From: Lachnospiraceae bacterium AC2029 | Lineage (GTDB): Bacteria; Bacillota; Clostridia; Lachnospirales; Lachnospiraceae | Length of the DNA: 64,000 nt | NCBI GenBank assembly: GCA_000703065.1 | Contig: JNLK01000001.1 | Coordinates: forward strand, 2,936,001 to 3,000,000 | Direction: 5' to 3' | Part shown: piece by piece, positions 23,817 to 33,674 of the stretch | Numbering within the stretch: position 1 is the stretch's first letter | Layout of the letters: each line of letters starts with the position of its first letter | Made by a program: the position numbers and the translations under genes | Notes under the pieces: model-generated | What the model saw: the letters and a program-made list of their open reading frames with translations, nothing else | Told to the model about the DNA's origin: nothing | Database searches by the model: none

Positions 23817-25820
23817 ATGTACGCAGATGTGATCGTGGATATCTCGCATAAGGCTGTGGACAGGACCTTCTCCTACCGGATTCCGAAGGAACTGGAGGAG
23901 GAGGTCACTGTCGGCACGCCCGTGATGATACCCTTCGGACAGAGTACCCGTCCCAGAAAGGGCTATGTGATCTCCGTCAGTGAGACCACGCCCTGGGAGG
24001 AGAGCAAGGTCAAGTCCATCAGTCGTGTCTCCGTCGGACGTCTTCCGGTGGAGAGCCGTATGATCAAACTGGCGGCATGGATGCGTGAGAAGTACGGCTG
24101 TACCATGATCAGCGCGTTAAATGCGGTGATGCCCGTGAAGGAGAAGGTCCGCCGGACTGCGCAGCGGATCGATGTCCGCAGGTTCGAGCCGGAGTTTCTG
24201 CCGGTGGAAGCCCTGAACGAGGATCAGAAGAAGGCCTTCGGTACATTTGCGGAGGACTGGGATCAGGGACAGCGGAACACCTATCTGCTGCACGGAGTGA
24301 CCGGCAGCGGAAAGACGGAGGTCTACCTCAGGATGGCCAAGAAGGTGATCGAGGAGGGCCGCAGCGTTATCGTGCTGGTGCCCGAGATCGCGCTTACCTA
24401 TCAGACCGTGGCCAGATTCCGGACGGCCTTTCATGACCGGATCGCCATCCTGCATTCGGGACTCAGCCGGGGAGAGAAGTACCGGGAATTCCAGCAGGTA
24501 CAGGAGGGTGCGGTGGATATCATGATCGGACCCAGATCCGCGCTCTTTGCCCCATTTTCAAATCTGGGCCTGATCATCATCGATGAAGAGCATGACGGGG
24601 CCTATAAGAGCGATACCACACCGAAGTATCATGCAAGAGAGGTGGCCGTCGAGCGGAGCCGGCTGGAGGATGCGGCAGTCGTTCTGGGATCCGCCACGCC
24701 TGCGGTGGAGAGCTACCGGGCAGCGGAGGAAGGAGAATACCGGCTGCTGACCCTGCCGAACCGGGCGGAGCAGCAGGAGCTGGCAGAGGTGGATGTGATC
24801 GACCTTCGGGAGGAGCTCCGGGCCGGAAACCGGAACATCCTGTCCAGAAAGCTGTATACGGAAATGCAGGAGGCCTTCGGACGGGGAGAACAGGTGATGC
24901 TGTTCCTGAACCGGAGAGGCATGAGCAGCTTCGTTTCCTGCCGCAGCTGCGGAGAAGCCATCCGGTGTCCGAAATGTGATGTGACGCTGGCGCTTCACGG
25001 GAAGGATACCCTGCTCTGTCATTACTGCGGACATACCGAGAAAATGAAGACGGAGTGCCCGGCCTGCGGATCGAAGCTGATCGGCGGATACGGAATCGGG
25101 ACGGAACGGGTGGAGCAGGAAATGCATCGGCTTTTCCCGGATGTGAGCACCATCCGGATGGACCGGGATACCACGCAGAAGAAGGGGGCACACGGCGAGC
25201 TGCTGCAGGCCTTCCATGACGGAAGAGCTCAGTGCCTGATCGGAACCCAGATGATCGTGAAAGGACATGATTTCCCGAAGGTAACGGTGGTGGGGATCCT
25301 GTTGGCGGACCTGGGCTTCTTCGACAGTGATTTCCGCTCGGGAGAACGCTGCTTTGCACTGCTGACACAGGCGGCAGGAAGAGCGGGACGGGGCGACCGT
25401 CCGGGACATGTGGTGATCCAGACCTACAAGCCGGAGCACTATGTGATCCAGACCGCGAAGGAACAGGATTATCTGCAGTTTTATTCCTATGAAATGGCTT
25501 ACCGCCGGCTGCTGGGTTATCCGCCGGTGAACCATATGCTGGGGATATTGATCACCGCAAGAGAGGAGAAGGAAGCGGAGGATGCTGCCGTGAAACTGGC
25601 GGAGCTGATAAAGGGAAGTGAGGGGATCGTTGTGACAGGACCGGGTCCGGCCTACATTTCCCGGATGAACGATATCTTCCGGCGGGTGATCTACGTCCGG
25701 GCGGCGGAGGAAGCAATGCTCAGCGATATCCCCTTCCGGCTGAAGAGTACTACAGACGAACTTTATGAAACCTGCGGCGTGGAGGTCTACTATGACTTCG
25801 ATCCGCTGCACATCATTTAG
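23817..25820 (+). CDS. priA: Primosomal protein N' (replication restart helicase PriA)
   Basis: Superfamily 2 3'-5' DNA helicase that reloads the replisome at stalled forks. The 667-residue protein has the N-terminal DNA-binding part (ADVIVDISHKAVDRTF), Walker A GVTGSGKTEVY, DEEH box, SATPAVES, and the zinc-binding insertion with CRSCG, CPKCD, CHYCG and CPACG, followed by GTERVEQE and the DRPGHVVIQT helicase motif. ATG 23817 follows GGGGAAAGG and gives the family start MYADVIV; the upstream in-frame ATGs code for unrelated sequence. It is slightly shorter than the E. coli protein, as usual in Clostridia. def follows 44 bases later. Confidence 0.95.
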   Translation: MYADVIVDISHKAVDRTFSYRIPKELEEEVTVGTPVMIPFGQSTRPRKGYVISVSETTPWEESKVKSISRVSVGRLPVESRMIKLAAWMREKYGCTMISALNAVMPVKEKVRRTAQRIDVRRFEPEFLPVEALNEDQKKAFGTFAEDWDQGQRNTYLLHGVTGSGKTEVYLRMAKKVIEEGRSVIVLVPEIALTYQTVARFRTAFHDRIAILHSGLSRGEKYREFQQVQEGAVDIMIGPRSALFAPFSNLGLIIIDEEHDGAYKSDTTPKYHAREVAVERSRLEDAAVVLGSATPAVESYRAAEEGEYRLLTLPNRAEQQELAEVDVIDLREELRAGNRNILSRKLYTEMQEAFGRGEQVMLFLNRRGMSSFVSCRSCGEAIRCPKCDVTLALHGKDTLLCHYCGHTEKMKTECPACGSKLIGGYGIGTERVEQEMHRLFPDVSTIRMDRDTTQKKGAHGELLQAFHDGRAQCLIGTQMIVKGHDFPKVTVVGILLADLGFFDSDFRSGERCFALLTQAAGRAGRGDRPGHVVIQTYKPEHYVIQTAKEQDYLQFYSYEMAYRRLLGYPPVNHMLGILITAREEKEAEDAAVKLAELIKGSEGIVVTGPGPAYISRMNDIFRRVIYVRAAEEAMLSDIPFRLKSTTDELYETCGVEVYYDFDPLHII

Positions 25821-25864
25821 ATGCCGGTCTGCCCTGAGGGCGAACCGACAGAAAGGAGACAATT

Positions 25865-26371
25865 ATGGCAATCAGAAACATCCGGGTGGACGGCGATGAC
25901 ATTCTGCGGAAGACCTGCAAACCGGTGAAGGAGATCACACCGAGGATCAACGAGCTGATCGACGACATGTTTGAAACCATGTACGATGCCGGCGGCGTGG
26001 GTCTTGCGGCTCCGCAGGTGGGGATCCTGAAGCGAATCGTGGTCATCGACGTCATGGACGGCAATCCGCTGGTCCTCATCAATCCGGAGATCGTGGAAAG
26101 CGACGGGGAGCAGGTCGGAGAAGAAGGATGTCTTTCCCTTCCGGGACTGGCAGGTGAGGTTTCCCGCCCGGACCATGTGGTATGTAAGGCGTTTGACCGG
26201 AATATGGAGCCCATCACGGTGGAGGGAACGGAGCTTCTGGCACGCTGTATCTGCCACGAGCTGGATCATCTGGACGGCGTTCTGTATAAGGACCTGGTCA
26301 TCGACGGTCTGCACAGGGTAGACCTTCCTCCGGTAGAAGAGGACGAGGATGCCGAGGCTGACAGTGAATAA
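25865..26371 (+). CDS. def: Peptide deformylase
   Basis: Removes the N-formyl group from new proteins. The 168-residue protein shows all three family motifs: GVGLAAPQVG, EEGCLSLPG with the metal-binding cysteine, and CHELDHLDG, where HExxH provides two histidines. It starts MAIRNIRVDGDDILRK after AAAGGAGACAATT. The acidic tail (EDEDAEADSE) is a minor extension. fmt follows after 98 bases, a common pairing because the two enzymes act at the two ends of the formyl cycle. Confidence 0.96.
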   Translation: MAIRNIRVDGDDILRKTCKPVKEITPRINELIDDMFETMYDAGGVGLAAPQVGILKRIVVIDVMDGNPLVLINPEIVESDGEQVGEEGCLSLPGLAGEVSRPDHVVCKAFDRNMEPITVEGTELLARCICHELDHLDGVLYKDLVIDGLHRVDLPPVEEDEDAEADSE

Positions 26372-26469
26372 AACCGGGGATACGACCGGGGAACCGCCGT
26401 GTCATAGCTGAGGAACAGACGGAGAAAAGCCGAGGAACTACGAGGACTGACAGAACAGGAGGGAATGCC

Positions 26470-27396
26470 ATGAGAGCAGTATTTATGGGAACACCGGATT
26501 TTGCCGTGGCGGCGCTGGATGCCATCGCATCGGCCGGACACGACATCGTGGCGGTCTATACACAGCCGGATAAAGCAAAGGGACGTTCCGGAAAGCTTCA
26601 GCCTCCGCCGGTGAAGGTGAAGGCAGAGGAGCTGGGGATTCCGGTATTTCAGCCGGAGAAGCTGCGGGAAGAGGAAAATGTAACTGCTCTCCGTCAGCTG
26701 GCGCCGGAGATCATCATCGTGGCGGCCTACGGGCAGATCCTTCCGGAGAGTATTCTTTCCATCCCGCCGCTTGGCTGCATCAATATTCATGCCTCCCTGC
26801 TTCCGAAATACCGGGGTGCGGCTCCCATCGAGCGCTGTATCCTGGACGGGGAAGAGAAGACGGGAGTCACCACCATGTATATGGCAAAGGGGCTGGATAC
26901 GGGAGATATGATCGAGCAGACGGAGACGGAGATCCTTCCTTCGGATACGGGAGAAAGCCTTACAGAACGTCTGGCGGAAATGGGAGGACGGCTGATCCTC
27001 TCCACCATGGAAAAGCTTGCAGACGGTACTGCGGTCCGTACACCCCAGAAGGACGAGGATTCCACCTATGCGAAGATGCTGGATAAGGCCATGGGTGAAC
27101 TGGATTTCACGAAGCCGGCAGCGGTGCTGGAACGGAGTGTCCGGGCGCTGATCCCCTGGCCCTGTGCCTACACCCTTGTGGACGGAAAGCATGTCAAGAT
27201 CTACGGGGCGGAGGTGACGGAGCAGAGCGGGACTCCGGGAGAGATCCTGGAGGTGACGAAGAAGTTTTTCACCGTTGCCTGCGGTGAGGGTGCTCTCAGG
27301 ATCCGAAAGCTGCAGCCGGAGGGAAAGAAGCCCATGGACACGGCGGCGTTTCTGAACGGAAAGAAGCTGGAAGTGGGAACGAGGGTAGGCATATAG
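26470..27396 (+). CDS. fmt: Methionyl-tRNA formyltransferase
   Basis: Formylates initiator Met-tRNA using 10-formyl-tetrahydrofolate. The 308-residue protein starts MRAVFMGTPDFAVAALDAI; the catalytic site is visible as INIHASLLPKYRGAAPI and GLDTGDM. The C-terminal OB-like domain (about 205-308) is present. AGGAGGGAATGCC precedes the ATG. The small metallopeptidase gene found between fmt and rsmB in many Clostridia is absent here. Confidence 0.96.
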   Translation: MRAVFMGTPDFAVAALDAIASAGHDIVAVYTQPDKAKGRSGKLQPPPVKVKAEELGIPVFQPEKLREEENVTALRQLAPEIIIVAAYGQILPESILSIPPLGCINIHASLLPKYRGAAPIERCILDGEEKTGVTTMYMAKGLDTGDMIEQTETEILPSDTGESLTERLAEMGGRLILSTMEKLADGTAVRTPQKDEDSTYAKMLDKAMGELDFTKPAAVLERSVRALIPWPCAYTLVDGKHVKIYGAEVTEQSGTPGEILEVTKKFFTVACGEGALRIRKLQPEGKKPMDTAAFLNGKKLEVGTRVGI

Positions 27397-27466
27397 GAAG
27401 GATTATTAGTCTGATCACACACCGTAATTATTTCGGGCTGTGTATCGGAGTACAGGAGTTTAGTTT

Positions 27467-28783
27467 ATGACCGGGATCCGGAAGGAACAACCGAAGAAGA
27501 ATAAGGTGGACACGGGACGCGGGACAGCGCTGGAGATCCTGCTGGATATGGACCGGAACGGTACATTTTCCTCCCAGGCCCTGGAGAACGGACTCCGGAA
27601 GATCCAGTTCGAGGAGAAGGAGAAAAGGGCCTTCATCACCCGGCTGGTGGAGGGTACCACTGAGTACCGGTTACAGCTGGATGCGGTCCTGGATCACTAT
27701 GCAAAGCTTCCCATGCGGAAGCAGAAGCCGAAGGTGCGGTGCCTGCTCCGTATGAGCGTCTATCAGATGCTGTACATGGACAGCGTTCCGGACCGGGCAG
27801 TGCTCTCCGAGGCGGCGGTCCTGCTTCGCGCCAATCATATGGAGGGACTTCAGGGAGTCGTAAACGGGATCCTCCGAAATGTGCAGCGGGGGATCGGATC
27901 CGGCGCGGTTAAGGAAATCACGGAGGAACCCATAGCGATTCGTTATTCCACTCCGGAATGGCTGGCAGACCGTATCATAAGGGATTACGGAAAGCAGGAG
28001 GCTGAGAAGATCCTGGAGGCTTCCTTTGAGGAACGGCCCCTGACTCTCCGATGCAATCAGATGAAGCAGGAGAGGGCAGAGCTGCTCCGGATCCTGAACG
28101 GGGGCGGGATCGAAGCGGCGGAGGGCAGCGAGAGCCCCATGGCCGTGAAGGTGAAAAATGTGGATTTTGTCCGGAGACTTCCCGGTTACCGGGAGGGCAG
28201 GTTCTCGGTGCAGGATGAAAGCTCCATGCTGACAGTGGAGGCGCTGGAGCTACGGCCCGGAGAACGGGTGCTGGATGTATGCTCCGCTCCCGGAGGCAAG
28301 GCCTGCTATGCGGCGGAGCTCGGAGCAGAGGTGACTGCAAGAGATCTGACGGAGGATAAGACCGAGTGGATCCGGGAGAATGCAGAACGCCTGGAGCTGT
28401 CGATCCGGATCGGGGAGCAGGACGCGCTGGAGTTTGCTCCTGAGGATGAAGAAGCCTATGATGCGGTGATCGCGGACGTTCCCTGTTCGGGGCTGGGCGT
28501 TATGGGCCGAAAGAACGATATCAAGTATCATGTGACTCCGGAGGGCATCACGGAGCTGGCAGAGCAGGGAAGAGAGATCCTGGAGGTTGCGGCCCGGTAT
28601 GTGCGCCCCGGCGGGCGCCTGCTTTTTTCCACCTGTACCATAGTAAGGGAGGAAAATACGGAGACCGCGGACGCATTTCTCAGGAAGCATCCGGAGTTTC
28701 GGAAGATGAAGGAACGACAGTTCCTGCAGGGGATCGATCCCTGTGACGGATTCTATTATTGTCTTATGGAGAAACAGGCATGA
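27467..28783 (+). CDS. rsmB: 16S rRNA (cytosine-967-C5)-methyltransferase
   Basis: Uses SAM to methylate C967 of 16S rRNA. The 438-residue protein has an N-terminal NusB-like RNA-binding domain (about 20-150; RAFITRLVEG, LLRMSVYQMLYMDSVPDRAVLSEAV-like) and a C-terminal Rossmann domain with VLDVCSAPGGKACYAAEL. The two catalytic cysteines sit in DVPCSGLGVMGRK and LLFSTCTIV. ATG 27467 follows ACAGGAGTTTAGTTT. The stop overlaps the rlmN start (ATGA), so translation is coupled. Confidence 0.94.
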   Translation: MTGIRKEQPKKNKVDTGRGTALEILLDMDRNGTFSSQALENGLRKIQFEEKEKRAFITRLVEGTTEYRLQLDAVLDHYAKLPMRKQKPKVRCLLRMSVYQMLYMDSVPDRAVLSEAAVLLRANHMEGLQGVVNGILRNVQRGIGSGAVKEITEEPIAIRYSTPEWLADRIIRDYGKQEAEKILEASFEERPLTLRCNQMKQERAELLRILNGGGIEAAEGSESPMAVKVKNVDFVRRLPGYREGRFSVQDESSMLTVEALELRPGERVLDVCSAPGGKACYAAELGAEVTARDLTEDKTEWIRENAERLELSIRIGEQDALEFAPEDEEAYDAVIADVPCSGLGVMGRKNDIKYHVTPEGITELAEQGREILEVAARYVRPGGRLLFSTCTIVREENTETADAFLRKHPEFRKMKERQFLQGIDPCDGFYYCLMEKQA

Positions 28784-29826
28784 CGGAGAGGCGCGATCCC
28801 GCATCCATGACGGAGGCGGAATTAACTGCATATGTGAAGGAGCAGGGCTGGCCAGGCTTCCGTGCCGATCAGATCTTCGGATGGATCCATAACAGGCGGG
28901 TCTTTGATCCGGCGGAAATGAAGAACCTTCCGAAGGACATCCGGGAACGCCTGGCAGAAGAGATGGTCACGGTGGAGCCCTGGAAACGTCTTACCTCAAA
29001 GGAGGACGGGACGGAGAAGTTCCTGTTCCGGCTTTCTGACGGACAGATCATCGAGACGGTCTTCATGCCGTATCATCACGGAAATTCACTCTGTATCTCT
29101 TCCCAGGCAGGCTGCAGGATGGGATGCAGATTCTGTGCATCCACCATCGGCGGACTGGTACGCAACCTGACTCCGTCGGAAATGCTCGGACAGGTCTATC
29201 AGGTGGTAAATCTGACCGGCAGGCGGGTGGACAGCATCGTGGTCATGGGAACGGGAGAACCGTTGGACAATTACGAAACGCTGATCCGGTTCCTGCATCT
29301 TGTCTCGGATCCGAAGGGGTACGGGCTCAGTCTCCGGGGGATCACGGTCTCCAGTTGCGGACTGGTGCCGAAGATCCGTCAGCTGGCAGAGGAGGGGCTG
29401 CCCATCACCTTTGCCCTGTCCCTGCACGCCACCACGGATGAGGAACGGAAAGCTCTGATGCCGGTTGCAAACAGTTATACACTGAAGGAAACGCTGGATG
29501 CCTGCCGGTATTATTTTGAGAAGACCCACAGGAGAGTGACATACGAATACAGCCTGGTAAAGGGCGTAAATGATACGGAGGAGCATGCGAAACGCCTGTC
29601 GGCCCTGCTTCGGCCCATGCACGGACATGTGAATCTGATCCCCGTGAATCCCATAGAGGAAAGGGATTTTTGCAGGAGCGATTCCGATTCCGTGCAAGTT
29701 TTTAAAAATATACTTGAAAGAAATCGAATTAATGTTACAATTAGGAGGAGTATGGGCAGAGATATCGATGCCGCCTGCGGGCAGCTGAGAAGACGTGCCA
29801 TGCAGGAACTGGACGAGAAGGAGTAG
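28780..29826 (+). CDS. rlmN: Dual-specificity 23S rRNA A2503 / tRNA A37 C2-methyltransferase
   Basis: Radical SAM enzyme that methylates C2 of adenosine in rRNA and some tRNAs. The 348-residue protein has the iron-sulfur motif CRMGCRFC near residue 112, GEPLDNY, SLHATTDEERKALMPV, and near the end the second catalytic cysteine in MGRDIDAACGQL. ATG 28780 overlaps the rsmB stop by four bases and has GGAG eight bases upstream; an upstream in-frame TTG at 28759 is unlikely. The PP2C phosphatase gene starts four bases after its stop. Confidence 0.94.
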   Translation: MTERRDPASMTEAELTAYVKEQGWPGFRADQIFGWIHNRRVFDPAEMKNLPKDIRERLAEEMVTVEPWKRLTSKEDGTEKFLFRLSDGQIIETVFMPYHHGNSLCISSQAGCRMGCRFCASTIGGLVRNLTPSEMLGQVYQVVNLTGRRVDSIVVMGTGEPLDNYETLIRFLHLVSDPKGYGLSLRGITVSSCGLVPKIRQLAEEGLPITFALSLHATTDEERKALMPVANSYTLKETLDACRYYFEKTHRRVTYEYSLVKGVNDTEEHAKRLSALLRPMHGHVNLIPVNPIEERDFCRSDSDSVQVFKNILERNRINVTIRRSMGRDIDAACGQLRRRAMQELDEKE

Positions 29827-29830
29827 TAGC

Positions 29831-30550
29831 TTGATATCAATCGGTAGAACGGACGTCGGGAGAAGACGGGATGACAATCAGGACAATATCTTTGTCAGTG
29901 ATGCGCCGGTCGGACCCTTACCAAATCTGTATATCGTAGCCGATGGCATGGGTGGCCATGCCGCCGGAGATTTTGCTTCCAGATACGCGATTCAGATCGT
30001 GGTGGATTTCATCAAAAAATCTACGATCAAGAATCCCATATCTGTTCTTCGTCGTGCCATGATCTATGCGAATAATGAGGTTTACAAGGAAGCTGAGAAG
30101 GATACGGCCAAGGGTGGTATGGGGACCACCATGGTCGCCTGTGTGATCGATAAGAATGAACTTTACTGCGGAAATATCGGTGACAGTCGTCTTTATCTGA
30201 TCAATGACGAGATCCGCCAGATCACCATGGATCACTCCCTGGTGGAGGAACTGATCCGGAACGGTCAGCTGGAGCGGAACAAGGGACGTAATCATCCTGA
30301 AAAGAACATCATCACGCGGGCCATGGGCTCACGCAACGAAGCGGTCCCGGACTTCTTTCAGATCACTCTTTCCGAGGGGGATCGGATCCTGATGTGTTCG
30401 GACGGTCTGTCCAACATGGTGGAGAACGATGAGCTTCGGGATATCGTGAGAGAGAATGAAGATCTTGAGACGGTTGTGGATGCGTTGATCGAAAGGGCAA
30501 ATTACTATGGCGGGAATGACAACATTTCCGCAGTTGTGATAGCAGTGTAG
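29831..30550 (+). CDS. prpC: PP2C-family serine/threonine phosphatase (PrpC/Stp-like)
   Basis: Metal-dependent protein phosphatase that opposes the PASTA kinase encoded next. The 239-residue protein shows the PP2C motifs in order: TDVGRRRDDNQDN, VADGMGGHAAGD, GDSRLYL, DHSLVEEL, MCSDGLSNMVE and GGNDNISAVVI. The start is TTG at 29831: AAGGAG overlapping the rlmN stop is seven bases upstream, and the protein then begins (M)ISIGRTDVG as in homologues. An upstream in-frame ATG at 29795 lies inside rlmN and adds unrelated sequence. Twelve bases separate it from the kinase gene. Confidence 0.92.
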   Translation: MISIGRTDVGRRRDDNQDNIFVSDAPVGPLPNLYIVADGMGGHAAGDFASRYAIQIVVDFIKKSTIKNPISVLRRAMIYANNEVYKEAEKDTAKGGMGTTMVACVIDKNELYCGNIGDSRLYLINDEIRQITMDHSLVEELIRNGQLERNKGRNHPEKNIITRAMGSRNEAVPDFFQITLSEGDRILMCSDGLSNMVENDELRDIVRENEDLETVVDALIERANYYGGNDNISAVVIAV

Positions 30551-30562
30551 GAGAGAAAGAAA

Positions 30563-32773
30563 ATGTTGAAAACGGGAACTATTCTGGATGAAAGGTACGA
30601 GATCCTGGATGTGGTGGGAACCGGCGGGATGTCCACCGTGTATCGTGCCCATGATCATCGCCTGAAGCGCTATGTGGCAGTAAAGGTGCTGAAGACCGAG
30701 TACTCCAATGATGCAAATTTTGTGTCCAAGTTTAAGGTGGAGGCACAGGCCTCTGCAGGACTGACACATCCGAATATTGTCAGTGTCTATGATGTATGCG
30801 AGGATAACGGCAGATATTTTATCGTTATGGAGCTTGTTGAGGGTATCACTCTGAAGGAGTATATCACTCTGAACGGACGCCTTACCATGGATCAGTCGCT
30901 GGATTTCGCGATCCAGATCGCATCCGGTCTTGAGGCGGCTCACGAGCACCATGTGATCCACAGGGATATCAAGCCCCAGAACATCATCGTATCCAAGAGC
31001 GGCAATCTGAAGGTTACGGATTTCGGTATCGCGAAGGCTGCAACCTCGAATACCATGTCCACAGCAGGCATGGGCTCCGTGCATTACATTTCCCCGGAGC
31101 AGGCCCGCGGCGGTTACAGTGACGAGCGAAGCGACATTTACTCCCTCGGTATCACCATGTATGAGATGGTGACCGGCCGGGTGCCCTTTGAAGGGGATAC
31201 AAATGTGGCCATCGCCCTGATGCACATCCAGAATGAGATCATCCCGCCCCGTGAATTATATCCGGACATTTATTCCAGCTTCGAGAAGATCATCATGAAG
31301 GCGACCCAGAAGAAGCCGGAGCGCCGGTATCTTACCGCAGCGGCTCTGATCGCAGACCTGAAGCGTGTGAAGACAAACCCGAATATTGATATCGTTGTTG
31401 CGCCTGTGGGTGCTCCTACGGGACCGACACAGAGGATCACGGAGAGTGAGTTCCAGAAGATCCGTACGGAAGCAGAGGCAAGACCGGTTCCTCAGGGAGT
31501 TACTTCTGCGGCAACTCCGGACCGGGAGCGTCTGAATCAGCTGATCAATGAGGCGGAGGCAGATGAATACGGATACGAGGAGGAGATTCAGACACCCCAG
31601 CCCCGTCGCCAGAGCATCAAGAAGGTCGCGGATGATGATGAGGATGATTATGACTATGAACCGCAGCATGAGGAGGAAGAGGATGTAGATCCGAAGCTTG
31701 CCAAGGCGGTTATGATCGGCGGTATTGCAGCTGCCGTGATCATTGCGGTCATTGTATTTATCGTGATCGGTAATATCATGGGCTGGTTCAAGTTCGGAAA
31801 GTCGGACGAGGCATCCTCGACAGCCGTGTCGGAGACGGAAACCTCCAGTGCGACCACCGAAGAGGTTGTCCGCGAGATGATCGATGTTGTCGGTTACACA
31901 CAGCGTGCAGCTGAGAAGTCCTTGAAGGATGCGGGCTTCAAGAACATCAAGGTTGAGACCAAGAATGATGATAAGGTCAAGGCGGAGTACGTTATCTCCC
32001 AGAACTATAAGAAGGGCGATAAGCTTCCGGAATCCACGGAGATCGTGATCGTTGTTTCCATCGGAGCGGAAGAGGCAGCGGTTCCGGATGTGACAGGCTA
32101 TACGGATGACCAGGCAACCAAGGTACTGAATGAGGCCGGCTTTGAGGTTCAGCATTCCTATCAGTACAGTGATGATGTTGAGAAGGACAAGGTGATCCAG
32201 ACCCAGCCGGAGAAGAACGCAAAGGCGGCAAAGGGCAGCAAGGTCACACTGGTGATCAGTAACGGTAAGGAAGTCAAGACGGTTCAGGTACCGAAGGTAA
32301 CCGGTATCAGTGAGTCTGCGGCAAGAAGCAGCCTGGAGGCAGTAAAGCTGTCCGTCGGAAATGTATCTCATGAGAACAGCGATACCGAAGCAGGTCTGGT
32401 CATCAGCCAGAGCAAGAGCGAGGGTACAGAGGTAGAAGAGGGAACCTCCATTGATATCGTGATCAGTGACGGACCGAAGGTCGTAACCTATACAGGAAGT
32501 GTATCCGGCAGTGTATCTACCAGCGCACCGGAGGTTATGAACACTCCGGAGGATGTTACGATCGTCGTATACATCACAGACGGCGAGGGAAGCCATCAGG
32601 TGGCAAGTGCAACCGCAGATGCTTCCGGCAAGGGAAATATCAGCCTGTCCGGCAGTGTAAGCGGACTTAACAATTCTGACGGATCGGTAAGGATCTCGGC
32701 AACCACCTCCGGTGGCGAGGACGTGACCGAATACTATCAGAATTCGCTGACACTGACATTTTCACCGGAATAA
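30563..32773 (+). CDS. prkC: PASTA-domain serine/threonine kinase (PrkC/Stk1-like)
   Basis: Membrane kinase that senses muropeptides or lipid II and phosphorylates cell-division and wall proteins. In this 736-residue protein: kinase domain about 1-270 (GTGGMSTVY, AVKVLK, HRDIKPQN, DFGIAKA, SPEQARGG); acidic juxtamembrane region; membrane span about 380-408; three PASTA domains at about 438-500, 503-570 and 574-638; and a further Ser/Thr-rich beta-type domain of about 95 residues at the C-terminus. The third lysine-less PASTA count is typical, but the extra last domain is not part of the basic architecture. GGAGAGAAAG precedes the ATG. The phosphatase lies upstream and rsgA downstream, the standard Firmicutes order. 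Confidence 0.94.
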   Translation: MLKTGTILDERYEILDVVGTGGMSTVYRAHDHRLKRYVAVKVLKTEYSNDANFVSKFKVEAQASAGLTHPNIVSVYDVCEDNGRYFIVMELVEGITLKEYITLNGRLTMDQSLDFAIQIASGLEAAHEHHVIHRDIKPQNIIVSKSGNLKVTDFGIAKAATSNTMSTAGMGSVHYISPEQARGGYSDERSDIYSLGITMYEMVTGRVPFEGDTNVAIALMHIQNEIIPPRELYPDIYSSFEKIIMKATQKKPERRYLTAAALIADLKRVKTNPNIDIVVAPVGAPTGPTQRITESEFQKIRTEAEARPVPQGVTSAATPDRERLNQLINEAEADEYGYEEEIQTPQPRRQSIKKVADDDEDDYDYEPQHEEEEDVDPKLAKAVMIGGIAAAVIIAVIVFIVIGNIMGWFKFGKSDEASSTAVSETETSSATTEEVVREMIDVVGYTQRAAEKSLKDAGFKNIKVETKNDDKVKAEYVISQNYKKGDKLPESTEIVIVVSIGAEEAAVPDVTGYTDDQATKVLNEAGFEVQHSYQYSDDVEKDKVIQTQPEKNAKAAKGSKVTLVISNGKEVKTVQVPKVTGISESAARSSLEAVKLSVGNVSHENSDTEAGLVISQSKSEGTEVEEGTSIDIVISDGPKVVTYTGSVSGSVSTSAPEVMNTPEDVTIVVYITDGEGSHQVASATADASGKGNISLSGSVSGLNNSDGSVRISATTSGGEDVTEYYQNSLTLTFSPE

Positions 32774-32786
32774 GGGGTTCGATTCG

Positions 32787-33674
32787 TTGATCGGGAAAAT
32801 CATTAAAGGGATCGGCGGTTTCTACTATGTGGCTGCCGAGGATGGAAAATTATATGAATGTAAGGCCAGGGGTGTGTTCCGGAAGGAAGGAATGCGCCCT
32901 CTGGTGGGAGACGACTGCAGGATCGAAATCCTGGATGCCGGAAAGAATACCGGTAATGTGGAAGAGGTTCTGCCCCGTCGTAATGCTTTGACTCGCCCGG
33001 CAGTTGCAAATACTGACCAGGCGATTGTCATTTTTGCAGTCTCCAGTCCGGAGCCTTCCTTCGGTCTGATCGACCGGTATCTGGTGGGGATGTCCTATGT
33101 GGACATGCCTGTCATTCTTGTGCTGAACAAGGTGGATCAGAACCGGGAACGGGCTGAGACATTATGTGAGATCTATAAGAAGGCCGGTTATCCGGTGCTT
33201 CTCACCTCCGCGAAGACCGGGGAGGGTGTAGAACTGCTGAGAGATATACTTGAGGGGAAGACCTCCGTGCTTTCGGGACCCTCAGGTGTGGGAAAATCTT
33301 CACTGATGAACAGGCTCTTTCCGGAGTTTGGGGCAAAGACCGGTGAGATCAGTGAGAAGATCGGAAGAGGACGCCATACCACGCGTCACTCGGAACTGTC
33401 CCTGGTGGGAACGGATACCTATCTCTGCGATACACCCGGCTTTTCGTCGGTGGAGCTTCCGGAACGGGTGGACGAGGAGAGTCTGCCCCTCTGCTTTCCG
33501 GAATTTGAACCCTATCTGGGGAAATGCAGGTTTGTATCCTGCAGGCATCTGGCCGAGCCTGACTGCGCCGTAAAGGAGGCAGTGGAACAGGGAGAGATCG
33601 GCCGGAGCAGATACGCCAGCTATCAGGCGTTTCAGGAACTGTTAAAGAACAGGAGGAAGATGGAATGGAAATGA
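32787..33674 (+). CDS. rsgA: Small ribosomal subunit biogenesis GTPase RsgA
   Basis: Circularly permuted GTPase acting in late 30S maturation. In the 295-residue protein the guanine-specificity motif NKVD comes before the phosphate loop GPSGVGKSSLMN, as expected for the permuted fold; N-terminal OB domain (GKIIKGIGGFYYVA) and C-terminal zinc site CRFVSCRHLAEPDCAV are present. The start is TTG 32787, with AAGGGG nine bases upstream, giving the family-typical first residues. It overlaps rpe by ten bases. Confidence 0.95.
   Translation: MIGKIIKGIGGFYYVAAEDGKLYECKARGVFRKEGMRPLVGDDCRIEILDAGKNTGNVEEVLPRRNALTRPAVANTDQAIVIFAVSSPEPSFGLIDRYLVGMSYVDMPVILVLNKVDQNRERAETLCEIYKKAGYPVLLTSAKTGEGVELLRDILEGKTSVLSGPSGVGKSSLMNRLFPEFGAKTGEISEKIGRGRHTTRHSELSLVGTDTYLCDTPGFSSVELPERVDEESLPLCFPEFEPYLGKCRFVSCRHLAEPDCAVKEAVEQGEIGRSRYASYQAFQELLKNRRKMEWK

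Noticed and set aside
24558-25862. Long minus-strand frames opposite priA
   Set aside because: No family resemblance and no start context; priA motifs cover the region on the plus strand.
31256-32596. 446-codon minus-strand frame opposite the PASTA kinase
   Set aside because: It consists of Leu/Ile/Arg/Asp runs with no domain, and the opposite strand encodes recognisable kinase and PASTA domains.
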